NCBI GenBank assembly: GCA_964393115.1
Contig: CAYMST010000011.1
Span: forward strand, 1-39,713
Direction of reading: 5' to 3'
DNA: 39,713 bases
From: CAYMST01 sp964393115
GTDB lineage: Bacteria; Bacteroidota; Bacteroidia; Cytophagales; Cyclobacteriaceae
How positions within the stretch are numbered: the stretch's first letter is position 1; each line of letters begins with the position of its first letter. Under the pieces are notes generated by a model. The model was given only the letters and a program-made list of their open reading frames with translations. It was not told the DNA's origin and did no database searches. The position numbers and the translations under genes are program-made. Below are positions 24,617 through 33,803 of this stretch, piece by piece.

Positions 24617-26023
24617 TTAATAGGCGTTTTCGTTATTTTTTATGATGGAAATGATCGTTAAAAGGATAATCTTCAAATCAAGGAAAAGACTCCAGTTTTT
24701 CACATAGAATCTATCCAATTTGACACGACCGTACATATCATTAAATTTTGATGTCTCACCCCTAAAGCCTTTTGCCTGCGCCAAACCTGTTATACCTGGT
24801 TTAACGGCGTGTCGCTGGAAAAACCGGTCTATTCTTCCTGCAAATTCTTCGTTGAGTTTTATTGGGTGCGGTCTGGGACCTACAACCGACATATCACCTA
24901 GAAAGACATTAATGAATTGCGGGATTTCGTCAATACTTGTTTTCCTCAAAACCGCCCCAACCTTAGTGATTCGAGGGTCATTTTTTGTTGCCTGCTTAGA
25001 ATCAGATAGGTTATTAACAACCATAGTCCTGAACTTATAACAAAGAAATAGCTGATTGTCTTTGCCATGTCTATTCTGCATAAAAAATATGCCACCGTTA
25101 GATTCTAACTTAATCAATATTCCGATTAGTGGAATAAGCCAAGAAAGGATAGTTATCATGACTATAGTCGAAAATATGATATCAAATGCCCTTTTTACGT
25201 ATTGGTTTATCTTAGAGTCAAGAGGAATTGAGGTAATATTTATTATTGGGATATCACCTATCTTATTTATTGCCACTGATTTGGCACTAAACCTACTGAA
25301 GCTAGAGATTAAATGAATCTTTATTAAATTATTCTCCGCATAGTTTACAATCTCCCGAACCTTATTGGAGGTTAACTCCGTAGTACAGCAAAAAATTATA
25401 TCTACGGTATTTTGCTGGCAATAGTTAAATACATCGTTTACGTCACCTGTCTTGTCATCATGCTGATCTTGGGTAAATAACCCCTTGACCACATAACCAA
25501 AACCAGGATTCACAATCATATATTCCTTCAGTGCGTTACTTACATCATTTGAACCCACCAATACGACATTTCTAATATTAAAACCCTTAGTTCGGTAATA
25601 TCTTATTAGTAATATGAATACTACTCTCCAAGCAATGATTAAAGTACTAAATAAGATATAGGTGAAAAACAGGTGTTCTCTTGAGAAATAATAGGTTCTT
25701 CCCAAAACCCATATCGCAAATATTACTGCGAGACTAGCGGTAATTGCCAGCACAACTCTATTAACCGTTTCTTGTATTGAATCGTTGCGCTCCAGTTTAT
25801 GAAGTCTCGAATAGAAGAATGTTACGGTCCAAACTACGTTAATAATAATCAGTAACAAGTCATAATTGCCCTGAGTATATAAAAACTGGTTAAACCGGTC
25901 TAGGTTGGCCAAACCAATAGAGACATTCAAAAAAAGAATATCTAGGGAAAAAAATAATATTGGAAAATAGGTGGATAATCGTTTATTCGACACGGGTGTT
26001 TCAGTTATTGCGAAATTTCGCAA
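24617..26023 (-). CDS. WcaJ-like undecaprenyl-phosphate sugar phosphotransferase
   Basis: This 468-residue exopolysaccharide polyprenyl glycosylphosphotransferase has four to five N-terminal transmembrane helices and a Rossmann-like middle domain (VVLVGSNDVSNALKEY, about residues 150-260). The C-terminal catalytic domain (from about residue 275) has a reentrant helix followed by FMQNRHGKDNQLFLCYKFRTM, DPRITKVGAVLRKTSIDEIPQFINVFLGDMSVVGPRPHP and KPGITGLAQAKGFRGET, the bacterial sugar transferase signature. It starts repeat-unit assembly by loading hexose-1-phosphate on the carrier. Together with the neighbouring WecA-like gene and GDP-fucose genes it indicates surface glycan synthesis. Flippase and polymerase genes are not in the window. 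Confidence 0.93.
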   Translation of the reverse strand: MRNFAITETPVSNKRLSTYFPILFFSLDILFLNVSIGLANLDRFNQFLYTQGNYDLLLIIINVVWTVTFFYSRLHKLERNDSIQETVNRVVLAITASLAVIFAIWVLGRTYYFSREHLFFTYILFSTLIIAWRVVFILLIRYYRTKGFNIRNVVLVGSNDVSNALKEYMIVNPGFGYVVKGLFTQDQHDDKTGDVNDVFNYCQQNTVDIIFCCTTELTSNKVREIVNYAENNLIKIHLISSFSRFSAKSVAINKIGDIPIINITSIPLDSKINQYVKRAFDIIFSTIVMITILSWLIPLIGILIKLESNGGIFFMQNRHGKDNQLFLCYKFRTMVVNNLSDSKQATKNDPRITKVGAVLRKTSIDEIPQFINVFLGDMSVVGPRPHPIKLNEEFAGRIDRFFQRHAVKPGITGLAQAKGFRGETSKFNDMYGRVKLDRFYVKNWSLFLDLKIILLTIISIIKNNENAY

Positions 26024-26060
26024 ATTTTATCTAAAGTACTTTACCTCTTTCAAATACTGA

Positions 26061-27023
26061 TCAAACCTCAGCATATCTTGAGTTCAAAGTTTTAAAATCC
26101 TCATAGGTATCTTTAATTCCTTGCTCCAAAGTTATTTGAGGCTCGAATCCCGCCTCTCTCAATCTTTCTATATTCATCAGCTTTCGTGGAGTACCATCTG
26201 GTTTTTCGGTATTGAAAACAAGGTCACCTTCATAACCAACAATTTTCTTTACCAATTGAGCAAGATCGGCTATGGAAATATCACTACCACATCCAATATT
26301 CAAAAAAGAGGGGTCCTTAGAATAAGGAATGGCGTCAAACTTTTCCATAAGATAGATGCAAGCCGCAGCCATATCATCTACATGAAGAAATTCTCTCTTC
26401 GGCCTACCTGATCCCCATATTTCAACCTGTGGACTACTGTTTACTTTAGCTTCATGAAATTTACGAATTAATGCAGGTAAAACATGTGAATTATTTAAAT
26501 CATAATTGTCATTTGGACCGTATAGGTTTGTAGGCATTACAGCCGTGAAGTTGCAATTGTATTGATCCCGATAGGCCTCACATAGTTTAATACCAGCAAT
26601 TTTTGCTATCGCATATGGTTCGTTAGTATACTCCAAATCTCCTGTAAGCAAATAGTCCTCTTTTAGAGGTTGAGGTGCTAATTTTGGATAAATACAAGAT
26701 GAACCCAGGAACATAAGTTTCTTTACGTTATGTATATATGCCTGGTGAATAATATTATTCTGAATCATCAGATTATCATATAAAAACTCAGCTCGAAACG
26801 TATTGTTAGCATGGATTCCACCAACCTTAGCTGCCGCTAAAAAAACGTAATCTGGTTTTTCTGCTGCGAAAAAATCACTCACAGACTTTTGTTCTCTTAA
26901 ATCCAGTTCTTTAGAATTTCTTAAAATAAAATTATGAAATCCCTTCGCTTCTAAGCCACGTTTGATTGCCGAGCCTACCATGCCGTTGTGACCTGCAATA
27001 TAAATTTTATCTGAAACGTTCAT
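26061..27023 (-). CDS. fcl: GDP-L-fucose synthase
   Basis: Fcl (WcaG) is an NADPH-dependent epimerase-reductase that turns GDP-4-keto-6-deoxymannose into GDP-L-fucose. The 320-residue short-chain dehydrogenase shows the Rossmann GHNGMVGSA motif at residues 9-17, FLAAAKVGGIHANN, and the catalytic Ser with FLGSSCIYPK. The YAIAKIAG motif supplies Tyr and Lys, followed by MPTNLYGPNDNY. WGSGRPKREFLHVDDMA and NIGCGSDISIADLA are characteristic of this family. It ends the reaction begun by Gmd, encoded 3 bases upstream. GDP-fucose is the expected nucleotide sugar of the nearby glycan machinery. Confidence 0.97.
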   Translation of the reverse strand: MNVSDKIYIAGHNGMVGSAIKRGLEAKGFHNFILRNSKELDLREQKSVSDFFAAEKPDYVFLAAAKVGGIHANNTFRAEFLYDNLMIQNNIIHQAYIHNVKKLMFLGSSCIYPKLAPQPLKEDYLLTGDLEYTNEPYAIAKIAGIKLCEAYRDQYNCNFTAVMPTNLYGPNDNYDLNNSHVLPALIRKFHEAKVNSSPQVEIWGSGRPKREFLHVDDMAAACIYLMEKFDAIPYSKDPSFLNIGCGSDISIADLAQLVKKIVGYEGDLVFNTEKPDGTPRKLMNIERLREAGFEPQITLEQGIKDTYEDFKTLNSRYAEV

Positions 27024-27026
27024 TTA

Positions 27027-28139
27027 CTATTCCTCCTGCTTGAGTATTGTGTGTCCACCTTCGAGTAAAAATTTGTCTTTTTCGAATAATTTAATGTCTT
27101 CTTCAACCATTTCAGTAACCAAAGCATCGAGATCATAAGACGGTTTCCAACCCAGCTTTTCATGTGCCTTAGAAGGGTCACCAATTAATAAATCCACTTC
27201 TGTTGGCCTAAAATATTTCGGATCTATTTTAATTACTTCTTGACCAATTCGTATTGCCTCATATTTCCCATCTGTAGCCGAGACCACACCAACCTCTTCT
27301 ACTCCAGAACCTTTAAATTCTATGTCGGCCCCAACTTTAGCAAAGGACTTTCTTACGAAATCTCGAATTGTAGTGGTTATACCCGTTGCCAGCACAAAAT
27401 CCTCTGCTACATCTTGCTGCAGCATTCGCCACATACCTTCAACGTAGTCCTTAGCATGTCCCCAATCTCTTTTGGAGTCCAAATTACCCATATAAGCGCA
27501 TTCTTGTAAGCCTAGTGCCATCTTGGCCACAGCACGAGTAATCTTTCTTGTCACAAACGTTTCTCCCCTAAGCGGTGATTCATGGTTAAATAGAATTCCG
27601 TTGCAGGCGAACATACCATAGGCTTCTCTATAATTAACTGTAATCCAATAGCCATATAATTTTGCAACTGCATAAGGTGACCTCGGATAAAAAGGTGTTG
27701 TTTCCTTTTGGGGCACCTCCTGTACCAATCCATATAACTCCGAAGTTGATGCCTGGTACACCTTAGTTTTTTTTGTCAAACCCAATAACCTTACGGCTTC
27801 CAGTATTCTTAAAGTACCAATACCATCTACGTTTGCCACATACTCAGGTGAGTCAAAACTGACTCTTACATGCGACATAGCCCCTAAGTTATAAATTTCA
27901 TCGGGTTGTATATCCTGAATCAACCTTGTTAGGTTCATGGAGTCTGTTAGATCACCGTAATGTAGGTACATTTTAGCGCCTTCTTTATGTGGATCTTCAT
28001 AGAGGTGGTCAATTCTGTCAGTATTGAATAATGATGATCTTCGTTTTATCCCGTGGACCTCATATCCTTTAGACAGGAGCAACTCTGCTAGATACGCTCC
28101 GTCTTGTCCGGTTATTCCGGTTATAAGTGCTTTCTTCAT
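27027..28139 (-). CDS. gmd: GDP-mannose 4,6-dehydratase
   Basis: Gmd converts GDP-mannose to GDP-4-keto-6-deoxymannose, the first step to GDP-L-fucose. The 370-residue protein has the NAD(P)-binding TGITGQDGAYLAELL motif at residues 7-21, then KRRSSLFNTDRIDHLY, QASTSELYGLVQEVPQKETTPFYPRSPY and the YAVAKLYG Tyr-Lys pair, all standard. Length is typical. It precedes fcl by 3 bases, so the two are one operon on the minus strand. The 115-base gap upstream, toward the sulfatase, contains a promoter-like box. No GDP-mannose supply genes (manB, manC) are present here. Confidence 0.98.
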   Translation of the reverse strand: MKKALITGITGQDGAYLAELLLSKGYEVHGIKRRSSLFNTDRIDHLYEDPHKEGAKMYLHYGDLTDSMNLTRLIQDIQPDEIYNLGAMSHVRVSFDSPEYVANVDGIGTLRILEAVRLLGLTKKTKVYQASTSELYGLVQEVPQKETTPFYPRSPYAVAKLYGYWITVNYREAYGMFACNGILFNHESPLRGETFVTRKITRAVAKMALGLQECAYMGNLDSKRDWGHAKDYVEGMWRMLQQDVAEDFVLATGITTTIRDFVRKSFAKVGADIEFKGSGVEEVGVVSATDGKYEAIRIGQEVIKIDPKYFRPTEVDLLIGDPSKAHEKLGWKPSYDLDALVTEMVEEDIKLFEKDKFLLEGGHTILKQEE

Positions 28140-28157
28140 TGTTATTTATAAGTTTAA

Positions 28158-28165
28158 CAAAACTA
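28158..28165 (-). promoter_or_regulatory. Candidate -7 box for gmd-fcl
   Basis: On the minus strand these bases read TAGTTTTG, an exact match to TAnnTTTG, and would give a leader of about a dozen bases before the gmd ATG at 28139. No clear TTTG -33 element sits 19-21 bases upstream. The location in an otherwise gene-free gap of 115 bases supports it, but a chance match in AT-rich DNA is possible. Confidence 0.35.
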
Positions 28166-28254
28166 AAAACTTTGTTCATTCGACCAGCTATTAAAACCAA
28201 AAACTACTTGATACCAAATCAAATGATAACAATAGTTTTGTCTAAACCATTGAA

Positions 28255-30267
28255 TTAGTGATTAACCATTAGTTTTCTAAATGATAAACATTGTTTTCCT
28301 TCGAAAACATCATTTATCATGGTATAATAAATACCGTTTTTCAGGTTATTGAATTCAAGTTTATTCTCTCCTCTTGTAGCCATAAATGACTTTCTAGAAA
28401 CCATTAGGCCAGTTTGGCCGAATATTGAAATGGTAAGTTTTTTTGATGTTGAAGAGTCCCAATAAAAATTAAAAGTACCTGTAGATGGATTCGGATAGAT
28501 CTCTAGACTTTTAGTCTTTGGATATGGGGATTCCAGGGCACTAATAACACATTTAGATTTGGCAGCCTCTGCATCACCCATAACAGAGTCTGAATAAACA
28601 AAACATTCACCATTTGAAAGAACACTGTACAGTGAGCCCTCAAAGTTTTCAAGCTCCAAGGTATTTGAGTCTTCAATTATAGTCCCGTTCTGTACCCAGA
28701 CTTTATTAAGGTTCTGTAAAGAATCTGGTATGGATGCTATTAGTGAGCCATCACAATTTGAATAGTCTATGTTGAAGCGCTCCACTTGTGGGCTGTGGCA
28801 AGCCGTATCGAAATTTTTCAATTGTATTGAACCATTAGACTCTCTAAATCGCCTCAGCGTTTCCCTGGCAGAGACAAGTTGTTCATTATTTGGAAATTTT
28901 TTGGCCAAAGAAAATCTCTCCAACGAGTCAAATTTATGATCATAAAACTCTTCATCAATAATGGTATTGGATGATTGATCAACCCACTGTGTGTATCTAA
29001 AAGAGGGAGTGCGTATTGAATGGCCAAGTATGTCATCGGCCTTGGGAAATATACTATATGCAGGCTTGTTCCAAGGGATTTGTTTTGTACCGAAATAAGT
29101 TGAAAAACTTAAACCATCAAGGTTGTCAGGCTTTTTTATGCCCACCAGATCGCACAATGTAGGGTAAATATCTACACTTTCCACGATTGTATTCACCCTT
29201 GTACCAGCATAAGGGTTATTAGGAACAGAAAACAACAACGGTACTCTAGTATCGATCTCAAAATTAGTATGCTTAGACCAAGCACCATACTCACCTAATT
29301 TAAAGCCATGATCACCCCAAAAGACAACAATAGTGTTATCCGTGTAACCCAACTCCCGGACAGTATTCATGAGCTTATTTATTTGCGCATCGACGTAGCT
29401 AATGCAAGCCAAGTAGCCATGTATGAGATGTCTTTGTACTGAATCTCCAATTTGTTTCTGTCCTATAGAGGGGTAATCCTTCATCTCCTTTGAATTCGTC
29501 ATAGCAATAGGCGGCATATCTAGCGGAAGTTCCGTTAGAGAAGTAGCAGCTATAGAGTCAAAATCATAAATATCCCAGTATTTCTTTGGGGCCACAAATG
29601 GCAAATGTGGCTTATAGTACCCCATAGCCATGAAAAAGTTCTTATCTCTAGGGTGGGATCTCAATTCTTCAATCGCTTTCATTGTACTCCAGCCTCCGGT
29701 ATAGACAGTATCGTCAACCTCAAGGCTCTCCGTTGGGTTACCTTTTCTCGCTGAATTTTGACTCGCTATAGCTATGTTTAAAGAATCAAAATAGCCTCTG
29801 TATCTTGTAGGGTCGTTAGTTCTCTTAATGGGTACTTTTGACCAAGAACTAATATCACTTTTATGAAAGACCTTGCCAAAAGAATATGATAAGTAACCTT
29901 GATTCTTAAAGGCCTGAGGCAACGTTACCAGGTTAGGGTCAAAATCCCTTAGTTTACGTGTACCATTATTAATAATGTTGGTGGTAGTTGGGCGCAACCC
30001 TGACAGCATACTCGCCCTTGAAGGATAACAAATTGCCTGACTGCAGTAGGCGCGGTCAAAAGTAACCCCATTATTAGACAGGGAATCTATGGTAGGGGAT
30101 TTAACTAACTGATCTCCATAGCATCCTAATTGGGGCCTCAAGTCATCTACCAATATAAAGAGTACATTATATTTGTCTAAATTACTTGCAAAAATCAAGT
30201 TTGCTGAGCTTGCAACTAAACAACTAAAGACAATCAAATATTTAAACAACCCGCTAATGTTATTCAT
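28255..30267 (-). CDS. Secreted S1-type sulfatase, iduronate-2-sulfatase-like, with T9SS sorting domain
   Basis: This sulfatase, 670 residues from the ATG at 30267, has a signal peptide ending near IFA-S (residue 27). LFILVDDLRPQLGCYG carries the metal-binding Asp pair. The formylglycine site is CYPSR with Cys80, an ideal C-x-P-S-R motif. VVFWGDHGFKLGEYG and WSKHTNFEIDTRVPLLF provide the remaining metal and sulfate ligands, as in iduronate-2-sulfatase-type enzymes. After a poorly conserved linker, a C-terminal domain beginning SLEIYPNPSTGTFNF and ending in FRKLMVNH is a type IX secretion sorting domain, so the enzyme is secreted or surface-attached. Its start codon overlaps that of the divergent sulfatase. 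The glycan substrate is unknown. Confidence 0.9.
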   Translation of the reverse strand: MNNISGLFKYLIVFSCLVASSANLIFASNLDKYNVLFILVDDLRPQLGCYGDQLVKSPTIDSLSNNGVTFDRAYCSQAICYPSRASMLSGLRPTTTNIINNGTRKLRDFDPNLVTLPQAFKNQGYLSYSFGKVFHKSDISSWSKVPIKRTNDPTRYRGYFDSLNIAIASQNSARKGNPTESLEVDDTVYTGGWSTMKAIEELRSHPRDKNFFMAMGYYKPHLPFVAPKKYWDIYDFDSIAATSLTELPLDMPPIAMTNSKEMKDYPSIGQKQIGDSVQRHLIHGYLACISYVDAQINKLMNTVRELGYTDNTIVVFWGDHGFKLGEYGAWSKHTNFEIDTRVPLLFSVPNNPYAGTRVNTIVESVDIYPTLCDLVGIKKPDNLDGLSFSTYFGTKQIPWNKPAYSIFPKADDILGHSIRTPSFRYTQWVDQSSNTIIDEEFYDHKFDSLERFSLAKKFPNNEQLVSARETLRRFRESNGSIQLKNFDTACHSPQVERFNIDYSNCDGSLIASIPDSLQNLNKVWVQNGTIIEDSNTLELENFEGSLYSVLSNGECFVYSDSVMGDAEAAKSKCVISALESPYPKTKSLEIYPNPSTGTFNFYWDSSTSKKLTISIFGQTGLMVSRKSFMATRGENKLEFNNLKNGIYYTMINDVFEGKQCLSFRKLMVNH

Positions 30268-32026
30268 GAGAAAACCAGGTTTATCTTCAATCAATTTTAC
30301 CTCTAAAATAACACAGTATCGGTCAAAGCAAATATTAATTCTGCTAATCTTAACAGTGATTAGTGGTTTAAAAGCCATAAGTCAACCTAATGTCATCTTT
30401 ATTATGGCCGATGACTTGGGTTGGAGTGACATGGGGTGTTATGGAAACTTAGAAATAGGTACACCTAATTTAGACCAACTGGCCGCTGAGGGAATGCTAT
30501 TCAACCAAGCATATAGCTCCGGAAGTGTTTGTTCGCCAACTAGAGCAGCTCTTATTACCGGTCAGTATCCCGCTCGATTAAGTATACATGGACATATTTC
30601 CGGAACCTCCAAGAAGAATCTTGAACGTGGTATGCCTAATTTTCTTGATTCAGCTTTATTTTCTGTTGGTGATATGTTTAAAGCCGCCGGTTATGCGACA
30701 GCACACATTGGAAAGTGGCACCTTGGCGCATCGGCTGACTCTCCACTTCCCTCAGAATATGGATTTGATTATCATGTTAGTGACCTTAATCACGACACCA
30801 TCTTTTCAAAAGGCTTCAAAGGAGCTATTTGGGCAAGACATAATCGACCTGTAAGTTCTAAGGTTATTTTTGAACAGGCCATGAATTATTTAGATGTACG
30901 CGACGATCAGAATCAACCATTTTACTTACAGGTCTGGCTGAATGATCCGCACTCTGTACTCAACCCATCAGATGAACAGATTAAAAAGTTTGCTCAATTT
31001 CATCCTTCTTCAAAACCAATTGATTATCATAGCTCTAAAGAAGTCTACTACGCCACAGTAAACGAAATGGACAGACAACTCGGAGTATTTATGGCTTACT
31101 TGAAGACCAAAGGTCTAGACAAGAATTCTATCATAATTTTCACCAGTGACAATGGTCCCGAGACACAGTCGGCTAAAAGTGCAGGACATAGTGCGGCAGG
31201 AACAGCAGGCCCTTTCAGAGGAAAAAAAAGAAGCTTATATGAAGGAGGTATACGTGTACCCTTTATAGTAAAGTGGAAAGGCGTAACCCCAAATGCCTCA
31301 ATTAATCCAACAATATTATCATCTGTTGATCTTATGCCTACTTTTAGATCATTAATTAAGGGTCATATCCCGTCAGATGTAACTCAAGACGGAGAAAACC
31401 TCATCGAAGCATTTAGGGGTCAGAATGTTACTAGGACAACTCCCGTGTTTTGGGAGTTCAGAGAGAACATTCTGGGTAGAGAAATAGATAAAAGTCCAAT
31501 ATTAGCTATGCGCTTAGGAAAGTATAAGTTATTGTCTAATATCGAAGGGAAACCTGAAAGACTAGAGTTATACGATTTACAGACTGATTTTTTGGAATTA
31601 AATAATTTATCTCGGCAACTTACAGAAACATCTTCTCGAATGCGTTCAGAACTACTGAATTGGCACGCTAGGCTTCCACAAGGAGCTTATCATCCTGCTG
31701 CTGGGGTTCTCAGAGAATGGGCCGCACTGGAAAATATTGAATCAAATCAAACTATTCTATCTTCGGAAGATCAAACATTGGATTTTTTACTATACCCCAA
31801 TCCTACAGAAAGAAATATAGTTATTAAACGTTGTTCAGGGAGTATTCCGACCTACTATCAAATGGTTTCATTAACCGGAGAACTTATCGATAGTCAAAAC
31901 ATCAGTTGGCCCAATGAGGAAAATGAAGTTACCATTGAACCCTCGACAACAGTATTACCCGGAACGTATATTATCAAAATCGGAAATAGCTTAAATGAAG
32001 TTAGCAAAAAGATTAGATTTCAATAA
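30266..32026 (+). CDS. Secreted S1-type sulfatase with T9SS sorting domain
   Basis: This arylsulfatase-type enzyme, 586 residues from ATG 30266, has a rather long n-region (about 20 residues), then a hydrophobic segment ILILLILTVISGLKA and probable cleavage near residue 39. MADDLGWSDMGCYG holds the metal-binding Asp pair, and CSPTRAALITG, with Cys89 as formylglycine precursor, is canonical. TSDNGPE and the FRGKKRSLYEGGIRVPFI block complete the site. From about residue 500, DQTLDFLLYPNPTERNIVIK to KKIRFQ forms a T9SS sorting domain. That 3' part is duplicated downstream, giving the next sulfatase an almost identical tail. The next gene's ATG lies inside this gene's last 32 bases. Confidence 0.9.
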   Translation: MRKPGLSSINFTSKITQYRSKQILILLILTVISGLKAISQPNVIFIMADDLGWSDMGCYGNLEIGTPNLDQLAAEGMLFNQAYSSGSVCSPTRAALITGQYPARLSIHGHISGTSKKNLERGMPNFLDSALFSVGDMFKAAGYATAHIGKWHLGASADSPLPSEYGFDYHVSDLNHDTIFSKGFKGAIWARHNRPVSSKVIFEQAMNYLDVRDDQNQPFYLQVWLNDPHSVLNPSDEQIKKFAQFHPSSKPIDYHSSKEVYYATVNEMDRQLGVFMAYLKTKGLDKNSIIIFTSDNGPETQSAKSAGHSAAGTAGPFRGKKRSLYEGGIRVPFIVKWKGVTPNASINPTILSSVDLMPTFRSLIKGHIPSDVTQDGENLIEAFRGQNVTRTTPVFWEFRENILGREIDKSPILAMRLGKYKLLSNIEGKPERLELYDLQTDFLELNNLSRQLTETSSRMRSELLNWHARLPQGAYHPAAGVLREWAALENIESNQTILSSEDQTLDFLLYPNPTERNIVIKRCSGSIPTYYQMVSLTGELIDSQNISWPNEENEVTIEPSTTVLPGTYIIKIGNSLNEVSKKIRFQ

Positions 32027-33499
32027 TAAACTGGCATGCTGGTTTTTAATTAGCTTATTAAGCTCTTTTACCTCTACTCTATTTGCCAACTCTAACCCAA
32101 ACATCATATTAATTCTTACTGATGATCTGGCTTGGAATAGCTTAAGCATATACGGTAATTCCTACTTAGAGACACCTAACATCGATAAAATTGGTGAAAA
32201 AGGTATAAAGTTTGACTTTGCTTATGCCAACCCGGTATGCTCGTCCACTAGAGCAAGTCTTATGACTGGTAAGTACGCTACAAATGTGGGTATTACTGGG
32301 ACTACTCAAGCCCCGGTTTACACCAAAGCTTTTCTTAGGACACCACCTAATAGGTCAACTATTGACCACGAAACCAACTTGCTAAGCAATCTACTTAAAA
32401 GTGTTGGGTATATAAATGGTATTTCAGGAAAATGGCACTTAGGTCATAGTTATCAAATTGCCAGTGTATTAGTAAACCAAGCCTTGGGACATAGTTATTT
32501 TGAGAGCAAAGGCTTTGATTACGTAAGTAATGCACGGGAGGGAAATACAAATGATAAGGCTGTAAATGCTATTACTTCAGATCTCATTAATTTCATAACG
32601 GACCATAAAGACACAACTTTTTTCGCTTTTGCCTCTCATTTTACTCCACATACCAACTTTGATGCTCCAAATAGTTTGATTAATAAGTACGTCGACCTTG
32701 GATTCGAAAAAAGCTCTACCAATAAAGGGGTTTATGAGGAAATTCCATCTGCCGACTATTTGGCCATGATTGAACACCTGGATAACTCTATTGGCGTTTT
32801 GGTGAATAAACTAGAAGAACTCGACCTTCTTGACAACACGATGATCATCTTTACTTCAGATAATGGTGCTCCTAACAGAGTCTGGGACAGCTCACCACTC
32901 AAGAATGGAAAGGCTACATTATATGAGGGAGGTATTCGAGTACCTCTTCTTATTCAATGGCCTGATGGAATTACCCCGGCTACGACATGCAAAGAACCAG
33001 TGCACTTAATGGACTTATACCCTACCATCGCAGAAATGGTCTCCTCTTCTGAGAGTAGTGAAATAGATGGAGAAAGCCTATTACCATTTTTCTCAGAAGT
33101 AAATCATCAACTATCAAGAGAGTCAATCTTTTGGCATTTCCCAGATTATTCTCCGAGATTCGGACAAACGCCATCCTCCGCGATACTTAAGTATCCTTAC
33201 AAACTTATTTATTATTATGCCGATCATTTGAATTCATCCGGATTTACTCCTACGTTGAATCACCCTTTCGGTGAGCTAGTCCTGGAAGGCAAGCTGGAAC
33301 TCTTTAATTTGGAAGATGATGAGTCTGAAAAGAGAAATCTTAAAGATAACATGCCCAACCTCACATCTGATATGTTAGATGAACTGATAGTTTTGATAAA
33401 CGAAAATAAAGGATTGCTGCCATACCTTAATCCTAAGTTCTCATCAACAAATTGGACCGAAACAAAAAAATTCGCTCCACAAGACTCAGTTGATTTCTT
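31723..33499 (+). repeat. Tandem duplication, copy 1 (1,777 bp)
   Basis: Every aligned position in this segment corresponds to one exactly 1,777 bases downstream. It runs from within the 3' end of the sulfatase at 30266 through the start and nearly the whole body of the sulfatase at 31995. Similarity to copy 2 is patchy at the edges and perfect in the middle (32427-33157). The left edge was set by comparing bases around 31718-31745 with those around 33495-33522; the exact breakpoint may be off by a few bases. Confidence 0.88.
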
Positions 33500-33803
33500 C
33501 GAACTGGGAAATAGTACTTCAAGTCAAATTATTTTATTCTCGAAAGATCAAACATTAGATTTTTTGTTATACCCCAATCCTACAGAAAGAAATATAGTTA
33601 TTAAACGTTGTTCAGGGAGTATTCCGACCTACTATCAAATAGTTTCATTGAGCGGAAAACTTATTGATAGTCAAAACATCAGTTGGCCTAGTGGAGAAAA
33701 TGAAATTATCATTAGACTCGCAACAACCCTATTACCTGGAACCTTTATCATCAAAATTGGAAATAGCTTAAATGAAGTTAGCAAAAAGGTCAAATTTCAA
33801 TAA
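31995..33803 (+). CDS. Chimeric S1-type sulfatase with CSSTR active-site motif and T9SS tail
   Basis: This 602-residue protein has a signal peptide ending near LFA-N (residue 31). ILILTDDLAWNSLSIYG gives the metal-binding Asp pair, and the formylglycine position is Cys82 in CSSTRASLMTG, where the usual Pro of C-x-P-x-R is Ser. GKWHLGHS, FTSDNGAP and KATLYEGGIRVPLL are the other conserved blocks. The body is nearly the same as that of the next gene, while the C-terminal sorting domain (from DQTLDFLLYPNPTER) is nearly the same as that of the previous gene. This makes it a fusion produced by tandem duplication with the junction near 33500. Its start is within the tail of the upstream gene, overlapping 32 bases. 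Confidence 0.9.
   Translation: MKLAKRLDFNNKLACWFLISLLSSFTSTLFANSNPNIILILTDDLAWNSLSIYGNSYLETPNIDKIGEKGIKFDFAYANPVCSSTRASLMTGKYATNVGITGTTQAPVYTKAFLRTPPNRSTIDHETNLLSNLLKSVGYINGISGKWHLGHSYQIASVLVNQALGHSYFESKGFDYVSNAREGNTNDKAVNAITSDLINFITDHKDTTFFAFASHFTPHTNFDAPNSLINKYVDLGFEKSSTNKGVYEEIPSADYLAMIEHLDNSIGVLVNKLEELDLLDNTMIIFTSDNGAPNRVWDSSPLKNGKATLYEGGIRVPLLIQWPDGITPATTCKEPVHLMDLYPTIAEMVSSSESSEIDGESLLPFFSEVNHQLSRESIFWHFPDYSPRFGQTPSSAILKYPYKLIYYYADHLNSSGFTPTLNHPFGELVLEGKLELFNLEDDESEKRNLKDNMPNLTSDMLDELIVLINENKGLLPYLNPKFSSTNWTETKKFAPQDSVDFFELGNSTSSQIILFSKDQTLDFLLYPNPTERNIVIKRCSGSIPTYYQIVSLSGKLIDSQNISWPSGENEIIIRLATTLLPGTFIIKIGNSLNEVSKKVKFQ

Noticed and set aside
31797..31864. Near-identical stretch in the sorting domains of two sulfatases considered as a mobile repeat
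   Set aside because: It is fully explained by the 1,777-bp tandem duplication and shows no terminal repeats or target-site duplication.
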